A model generated the notes under the pieces. The model was not told the origin of the DNA. It did not search any database and worked only from the letters and a program-made list of their open reading frames with translations. Positions 60,096 to 64,000 of a stretch of 64,000 nucleotides of DNA are shown piece by piece. This DNA is from Paenibacillus phytorum (GTDB taxonomy: Bacteria > Bacillota > Bacilli > Paenibacillales > NBRC-103111): contig NZ_WHOA01000099.1 of assembly GCF_013141715.1 (NCBI RefSeq), positions 124,001 to 188,000 of the forward strand, read 5' to 3'. Position 1 is the stretch's first letter. Every line of letters begins with the position of its first letter. A program made the position numbers and the translations under genes.

Positions 60096-60860
60096 ATGAA
60101 ACACACAAAAAAATTACTAACCGTATTAAGCTGTGTACTTGTTTTATCCGGGTGCGGTAAAGGGAATGTTGCCCCTCAACAAATTGGAGTCTCCACGCAA
60201 CAAGGCGGTATGGATAGGCGGTTATTGGATCCTAAAATTACTAATCAAGACGTATTACTTCAAAGGGGTGATGCGAACATCGAACTAGAAAAACGCGGTT
60301 ATCGCGCGCAAGATGTCGCTTCTTCCACTAATAGCTCTATCAAAATTCTTGGAGGAACGCAAGGACTTGTTCAAGTTAGGCCCAATCCATCCATCCAGCC
60401 CAAAGAAGGTAATTATGCAGAGAATGTGATCTCACAAGCGGCTATGTACTACGGAACTCCATACGAATTCAGTTCGGATCGATCTGACCCATCCACATTT
60501 GACTGCTCCGACTTCACACGTTGGGCTTATCTTTCTTCTCTAGGGATGGATATTCCAAAAGATTCTCGAAGTCAAGCGACCTATGTTCAATCTTTTTCCA
60601 ATCGGACTTACACAACTATCGATCAAGCCCATCGTGGTGATTTGCTCTTTTTCGTCAGTTATAAAGGGACAAATCCGGATAATTACATCGGGATGGATAA
60701 ATCAATCGGAAACATTACACACGTGGGTATTTATTTGGGTAATGGTAAAATCATCCACACAGCCTCAGCTGCCACAGGTGGCGTACGTATAGATGAAGTT
60801 GCCAATAATCATCTAACCTATCGATTTGCCTTAGGTGGTTCAGTACTAGACACCAAATAA
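60096..60860 (+). CDS. NlpC/P60 (C40) peptidase lipoprotein
   Basis: The 254-residue protein has a signal peptide with lipobox LVLSGC (Cys near 19), a linker domain, and a C-terminal NlpC/P60 domain. The catalytic Cys is in FDCSDFTRWAY (about residue 137), and the His is in ITHVGIYLGNGKIIHTA (about 208) followed by a second His. It probably cleaves peptidoglycan stem peptides outside the membrane. The ATG at 60096 follows TAGGAGG. Confidence 0.9.
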   Translation: MKHTKKLLTVLSCVLVLSGCGKGNVAPQQIGVSTQQGGMDRRLLDPKITNQDVLLQRGDANIELEKRGYRAQDVASSTNSSIKILGGTQGLVQVRPNPSIQPKEGNYAENVISQAAMYYGTPYEFSSDRSDPSTFDCSDFTRWAYLSSLGMDIPKDSRSQATYVQSFSNRTYTTIDQAHRGDLLFFVSYKGTNPDNYIGMDKSIGNITHVGIYLGNGKIIHTASAATGGVRIDEVANNHLTYRFALGGSVLDTK

Positions 60861-60870
60861 TCCTTAACTC

Positions 60871-60993
60871 TCACATATCTGATTGGCCTGGTTTCCATCC
60901 AACTTCTTGAGACCAACTATGAGCTCACTGTAATATCTCCCAAACGACTGGCCCTTTGCCTTTGTACTCCGCAATTCTCCACTGATCTTCCAT
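60871..60993 (-). pseudogene. Possible broken small gene (in-frame TGA)
   Basis: From ATG 60993, eight bases after GAGGAG, the frame reads MEDQWRIAEYKGKGP to a TGA at 60925-60927 and then, in the same frame, continues AHSWSQEVGWKPGQSDM to a second TGA at 60871. Both halves are Trp-rich and look like one 41-residue protein split by a stop. It could be a decayed gene, a sequencing error, or two unrelated frames. A 69-codon frame in another register over the same stretch is less well supported. Confidence 0.35.
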
Positions 60994-61028
60994 GTTCCAT
61001 TCTCCTCTGGAAATATAAAAAAGAAAAT

Positions 61029-61069
61029 ATCAAGAGACGTGATCTTTTCTAAAGAACACGCCTCTTGAT
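61029..61069 (-). terminator. Terminator after the GyrI-like gene
   Basis: ATCAAGAG-A-CGTG and CACG-C-CTCTTGAT form a 12-bp stem with one mismatch; a T-rich run follows on the minus strand. Confidence 0.75.
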
Positions 61070-61073
61070 GCAA

Positions 61074-61538
61074 TTAATCCTCTCTTATAGGTATTAATAT
61101 TTCAACATTTTCTTCCTCTACATTTTCCTCAAAGTAAAAGATTTCGATCGGACACGATTGATCCAAAAACTTCTGTTGATATCCATTTTCTTTCATCCAC
61201 TCAAATATTCTCGAGTACGCTTCACCTATTGTTTTAGTTGTACAATATATTTTGGCATAAGTGACGGTAGGGAGCTTAAAACCAATCATCCCTTCGGGTA
61301 TTAAAGTTAAATCATCCACTTCAAGGCAAGCAAAATAGGTAGCAAATATCCCATTGCACATATATGGCGAAAATAATACTTCCTGATCCTTAGCATTTGT
61401 GATCTCATGTCTTCTCTCAGCAAATTGACTTTGTATTTGTAGTGCTGCATCTGGGAAACCTTTTGGAAAATTGGCTGTAAGACTCTGACCAACTAATTGA
61501 TACTCTTTCCTAAGAGTCTCACAGTGATATTTAATCAT
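61074..61538 (-). CDS. GyrI-like/effector-binding-domain protein
   Basis: The 154-residue protein matches the stand-alone GyrI-like (AraC effector-binding/SOUL-like) fold: YQLVGQSLTANFPKGFPDAALQIQSQF, YFACLEVDDLTLIPEGMIGFKLPTVTYAKIYCTTKTIGEAYSRIFEWMKENGYQQ, and CPIEIFYFEEN near the end. Such proteins bind small hydrophobic or cationic ligands. No DNA-binding domain is attached. The ribosome site is weak. Confidence 0.82.
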   Translation of the reverse strand: MIKYHCETLRKEYQLVGQSLTANFPKGFPDAALQIQSQFAERRHEITNAKDQEVLFSPYMCNGIFATYFACLEVDDLTLIPEGMIGFKLPTVTYAKIYCTTKTIGEAYSRIFEWMKENGYQQKFLDQSCPIEIFYFEENVEEENVEILIPIRED

Positions 61539-61576
61539 CGTTTTGTTTTCCAGAGTAATCGTCCCTCTCCAATTGA

Positions 61577-61927
61577 TTATTTATTTTGGATTAAACCGAT
61601 CCCATTCCCTACTGGATCCACTAAATAGGCAAGATAAAAATCATCAAATTCCATTTTTCCTCTAACAACTTGTGCTCCCGACTCAACGGATTTCGTAAGT
61701 GCCTCATCTATGTTGTCAACTTCGATTTGAATTCTTATTCCGTGCGGATAAACACTAGGTCCTTTAGAAATACCGCCATTAATGCCAGATTTATCATCAT
61801 TTCCTGTTGTCACTGGGTGATATCCCCAGTTAGGCTCTGCTATCTTCCAGCCAAAAACAGACGAATAAAAACTTGCAGCACGATCCGGATCTTGACTATT
61901 CATTTCAAATAATACAACACGACCCAA
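61577..61927 (-). CDS. VOC-family (glyoxalase-like) protein
   Basis: The 116-residue protein is a single VOC module: VVLFEMNSQDPDRAASFYSSVFGWKI at the start, IRIQIEVDNIDEALTKSVESGAQVVRGKMEF, and AYLVDPVGNGIGLIQN at the end, as in many small glyoxalase-like proteins. The TTG at 61927 has GGAGG nine bases upstream and places the conserved start at residue 1-10; a longer frame to 61990 adds an unlikely Tyr-rich extension. Confidence 0.85.
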   Translation of the reverse strand: MGRVVLFEMNSQDPDRAASFYSSVFGWKIAEPNWGYHPVTTGNDDKSGINGGISKGPSVYPHGIRIQIEVDNIDEALTKSVESGAQVVRGKMEFDDFYLAYLVDPVGNGIGLIQNK

Positions 61928-62021
61928 ATGATTCAACCTCCACAATTGGTATTTATACCCATATCCATAATACCGAATATTTGTTCCCATGTAAATGAAA
62001 TTATTTTTGAGATGAACAAAT

Positions 62022-62055
62022 AAAAAAACCGATCCTTGATGACCAAGGAACGGCT
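62022..62055 (-). terminator. Terminator after the 86-residue gene
   Basis: CCG-A-TCCTTG and CAAGGA-A-CGG pair around a five-base loop; T7 follows on the minus strand. Confidence 0.75.
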
Positions 62056-62066
62056 TCTTTGAGGTA

Positions 62067-62327
62067 TTAATTATAAGTAATCTTTAAACCTAATTCCAAA
62101 GCTCGGGCAAGCGCCCCTTCAGAAAATTTAGGTTTCTTATATTTCTCTTCAAACTCTTCTTTAGATAGCGGTGCCCAAATGAAATCTTTATTCTGATAGA
62201 TCCACGTTTTGGTTCCCCAATCGACGTGAACCGTCCTGCTCGCAACCTTTTTTACGACGCCAATCTCGATAATAACACCCGTTTTACCGAATATTTTGGC
62301 ACAATATTTGTTCAGCATTTCGCTCAC
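62067..62327 (-). CDS. Hypothetical protein, 86 residues
   Basis: A short beta-rich start (GKTGVIIEIGVVKKVASRTVHVDWGTKTWIYQNKDFIWAPLS) followed by a helical, basic end. The first part resembles a small SH3-like barrel, a guess from pattern. No membrane segment. GTG 62327 has GGGGTG upstream. It may be cotranscribed with the DUF1871-like gene 15 bases upstream. Confidence 0.6.
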   Translation of the reverse strand: MSEMLNKYCAKIFGKTGVIIEIGVVKKVASRTVHVDWGTKTWIYQNKDFIWAPLSKEEFEEKYKKPKFSEGALARALELGLKITYN

Positions 62328-62342
62328 AACAACACCCCATTT

Positions 62343-62723
62343 CTATACGCCTGATCTTAGTGAATGTATGATATTTGAAGCTATTTCAATAGACTGTTCG
62401 TCTGCTTGAAATTCATCACGAAAGGAATCACCCAATACCTTATTAATCGCCTTGCCGAGGGATAGCGCATCCAATTCATCTAGATGTTTAATGATATAAA
62501 TGGTTATCGTTCGCGTTTCACCATCATATTCATCATCCGGACAATCCATCGCTAGAAGCTTTACGGGGTCCCATCTATCGATGTGGTGTTTCACGACCTC
62601 CATAATTGGCGTAGGGTCATAAGGTAGGGATTCTAAATATTTATTCTCTTTCATGATTTCCTTTTTAATACTCCAAAGCATAACATTCATTTTCGTCTGA
62701 TCAGATACTGCTCTAAATTTCAA
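62343..62723 (-). CDS. DUF1871-like protein
   Basis: The 126-residue protein has HHIDRWDPVKLLAMDCPDDEYDGETRTITIYI, which fits the DUF1871 pattern (W-D-P-x-x-L-L ... P-x-D-E-Y-D), then a C-terminal helical part DSFRDEFQADEQSIEIASNIIHSLR. The family is small and its role is unknown. The start is TTG 62723 after AAAGGAGG. It follows the MreB-like gene by 14 bases. Confidence 0.65.
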   Translation of the reverse strand: MKFRAVSDQTKMNVMLWSIKKEIMKENKYLESLPYDPTPIMEVVKHHIDRWDPVKLLAMDCPDDEYDGETRTITIYIIKHLDELDALSLGKAINKVLGDSFRDEFQADEQSIEIASNIIHSLRSGV

Positions 62724-62737
62724 TAGAAAAGCCTCCT

Positions 62738-63784
62738 TTACAGGACGCTTTCTCGATCTTCTGTCACAATCTTTTCAGACCGGTCAATTATTATCGCCCC
62801 ATTGAAGTTTAGCATTTTCCCTGTACCTTGAGCAATACATTCCATCGGGTGCTCAGCGAGATGAACCGGAACGCCTATGTCCTGCTGAAGCCGCTTATCC
62901 AATCCTTCCAGCAATGCGCCGCCACCACATAACAGAATGCCCTGCTCCATCACATCACCAGCAAGTTCCGGCGGGCATTTCTCCATCGCGAGTCGAATGC
63001 ATTCTAGAATCGATTTCACAAAATCATCCATAATCTCGTAAATTTCCTGTGATGAAATTGATATTGTTCTAGGCAAGCCCTGCATAAGGTCACGCCCTCT
63101 TATATCCATTTTCACTTCTTTCACAGGCATCACTACGGCAGCGACGTTCTTCTTGATTTCCTCCGCAGTCCGTTCTCCAATGGCCATATTATAAGTTTTC
63201 TTCACATATTCAATGATATCCTGATCGATCGACATGCCTCCACGGCGAACCGACTCACTTACAACAATTCCACCAAGAGAAATGATGGCTACTTGGCTTG
63301 TCCCTCCGCCGATATCAAGGACCATACTACCAATTGGCTCTGCAACTGGAAGCCCGGCGCCCATCGCCGCAGCCAGCGGCTCCTCGATAGTGATTGATCT
63401 CCTTGCTCCTTTATGTAAAATCATCTCTTCGACGGCGCGTTTTTGCACATTCGTAATTCCACAAGGCACTGAAATCAGCACTTGGAAGCTGCGAAACCAT
63501 TGATAACCTCTTTTTATTTTGCCAATAAAATATTTCAGCATCGCTAAGGTCATATCGAAGTTGGCTATAACCCCATCTTTTAAGGGATAGATGACTTCCA
63601 CATTAGCCGGAGTTCTCCCTATCATGTCATAGGCTTCCTTGCCAAAAGCTTTAATTTCCCCCGTATCCGTTTGAATGGCGACGACAGACGGCTCTGACAA
63701 TACAATCCCTTTTTTTTGTTGATAAATAATTGTGTTACAGGTCCCCAGGTCTACTCCAAACAGTTCTTCCAATCTCTTTAACAT
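62738..63784 (-). CDS. MreB-family actin-like protein (MreB/Mbl/MreBH)
   Basis: The 348-residue protein is a bacterial actin: GVDLGTCNTIIYQQKKGIVLSEPSVVAI (phosphate 1 loop), PSIGSMVLDIGGGTSQVAIISLGGIV-like phosphate 2 region (about residues 150-175), and GILLCGGGALLEGLDKRLQQDIGVPVHLAEHPMECIAQGTGKML (adenosine region). It polymerises at the membrane and guides cell-wall synthesis. No mreCD follows, so it is a stand-alone Mbl- or MreBH-like paralogue. The ATG at 63784 follows AAGGAGCGAGTC. Confidence 0.92.
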   Translation of the reverse strand: MLKRLEELFGVDLGTCNTIIYQQKKGIVLSEPSVVAIQTDTGEIKAFGKEAYDMIGRTPANVEVIYPLKDGVIANFDMTLAMLKYFIGKIKRGYQWFRSFQVLISVPCGITNVQKRAVEEMILHKGARRSITIEEPLAAAMGAGLPVAEPIGSMVLDIGGGTSQVAIISLGGIVVSESVRRGGMSIDQDIIEYVKKTYNMAIGERTAEEIKKNVAAVVMPVKEVKMDIRGRDLMQGLPRTISISSQEIYEIMDDFVKSILECIRLAMEKCPPELAGDVMEQGILLCGGGALLEGLDKRLQQDIGVPVHLAEHPMECIAQGTGKMLNFNGAIIIDRSEKIVTEDRESVL

Positions 63785-63905
63785 GACTCGCTCCTTCTCG
63801 CTGTTCAATAGACAATGCCCATAGTAGCGTGTATATTAGTTGATTTTGACTTAACTGCATCTTCATACTTGTTCGCATAAAGCAGCCATTCTAGGGGGGT
63901 AACCC

Positions 63906-63939
63906 AAAAAGTGCCACCCACCATATAGGTGAGCGGCAC
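63906..63939 (-). terminator. Terminator after the gene that runs off the right edge
   Basis: GTGCC...CACC and GGTG...GGCAC pair with a small internal loop; T5 follows on the minus strand. Confidence 0.75.
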
Positions 63940-63957
63940 TCCTAAGTAAGCTTTTTA

Positions 63958-64000
63958 TTAGTTTGCAGCTGCTGGTTCTGCTACTGCTTTATAAGCTGAG
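63958..64000 (-). CDS. 3' end of a gene cut by the window edge
   Basis: On the minus strand the last visible codons read SAYKAVAEPAAAN then TAA, followed by a terminator. Only 13 residues are inside the window, so the protein cannot be identified; the Ala-rich tail is compatible with many proteins. Confidence 0.6.
   Translation of the reverse strand, partial: SAYKAVAEPAAAN

Noticed and set aside
60864..61073. 69-codon minus-strand frame after the GyrI-like gene
   Set aside because: It overlaps the terminator at 61029-61069 and has no ribosome site; the Trp-rich frame at 60871-60993 has a better one.
1..64000. CRISPR arrays, tRNA/rRNA genes, insertion sequences, prophage
   Set aside because: I scanned for regular spaced repeats, cloverleaf-like sequence with CCA-compatible ends, conserved rRNA blocks and transposase motifs and saw none; a tRNAscan or IS search would confirm.

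Overview
The window looks like a chromosomal segment of a spore-forming, aerobic, soil-type Firmicute, most likely a Paenibacillus-like member of the Paenibacillaceae. The reasons are strong AGGAGG-type ribosome binding sites with many GTG/TTG starts, two complete gerA-type spore germination operons, a Bacillus-type des-desK-desR cold-response operon, two lipoprotein-dependent sugar ABC importers of the LplABC/CUT1 kind, a YesM/YesN two-component pair, an intracellular subtilisin, a DUF3189 protein and a ComFB protein. G+C is moderate (mid-40s by eye). I see no rRNA, tRNA, CRISPR array, insertion sequence or prophage. The species assignment is inference.

Layout. 1-1109: 5' part of a secreted carbohydrate-binding-type protein. 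1.9-7.0 kb: small redox/metabolic genes (FMN reductase, SDR, HxlR regulator, LLM flavin oxidoreductase, hotdog thioesterase, PhyH dioxygenase). 7.1-14.2 kb: sugar ABC importer facing a divergent YesM-type kinase and YesN-type AraC response regulator. 14.3-17.0 kb: aldo/keto reductase, YjdM-like protein, unknown protein, second FMN reductase. 17.1-20.1 kb: des-desK-desR with a DesR-box-like palindrome upstream. 20.3-22.5 kb: XRE regulator divergent from fabF, whose middle is a G+C-rich patch. 22.6-28.3 kb: first germination operon plus a KinB-like kinase. 28.4-30.7 kb: DinB/CGNR pair and small unknowns. 30.7-32.3 kb: intracellular subtilisin, a very small holin-like toxin gene with a possible antisense RNA, and a cyclic-di-GMP-I riboswitch just upstream of the toxin. 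32.4-34.5 kb: AlaX-type editing protein and a methyltransferase behind a TetR-type operator. 34.6-41.0 kb: compact operon for an ABC importer, a PLP-dependent trans-sulfuration-family enzyme, a GntR/LacI-type regulator and a second PhyH dioxygenase. 41.1-46.4 kb: ComFB, DinB, DUF6463, a MarR-ArsA operon with matching palindromic operators, cardiolipin synthase. 46.4-52.9 kb: RidA, methyltransferase, HemD-type protein, an Rrf2-regulated NmrA-type reductase, small unknowns, GNAT acetyltransferase. 53.0-56.7 kb: second germination operon. 56.9-64 kb: VOC proteins, DUF3189, MFS transporter, NlpC/P60 lipoprotein, GyrI-like protein, a DUF1871-like protein, an MreB-family protein, and the 3' end of one more gene.

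How the genes fit together. Many one- or two-gene units carry their own local regulator, and palindromes can be seen in their promoters: HxlR, DesR, XRE, CGNR, MarR and Rrf2, plus one TetR-type site with no TetR gene nearby. The two importer loci both include a PhyH-family Fe(II)/2-oxoglutarate dioxygenase, which suggests uptake and oxidation of small organic compounds. The most unusual spot is 31.7-32.3 kb, where a c-di-GMP aptamer precedes a type-I-toxin-like peptide gene.
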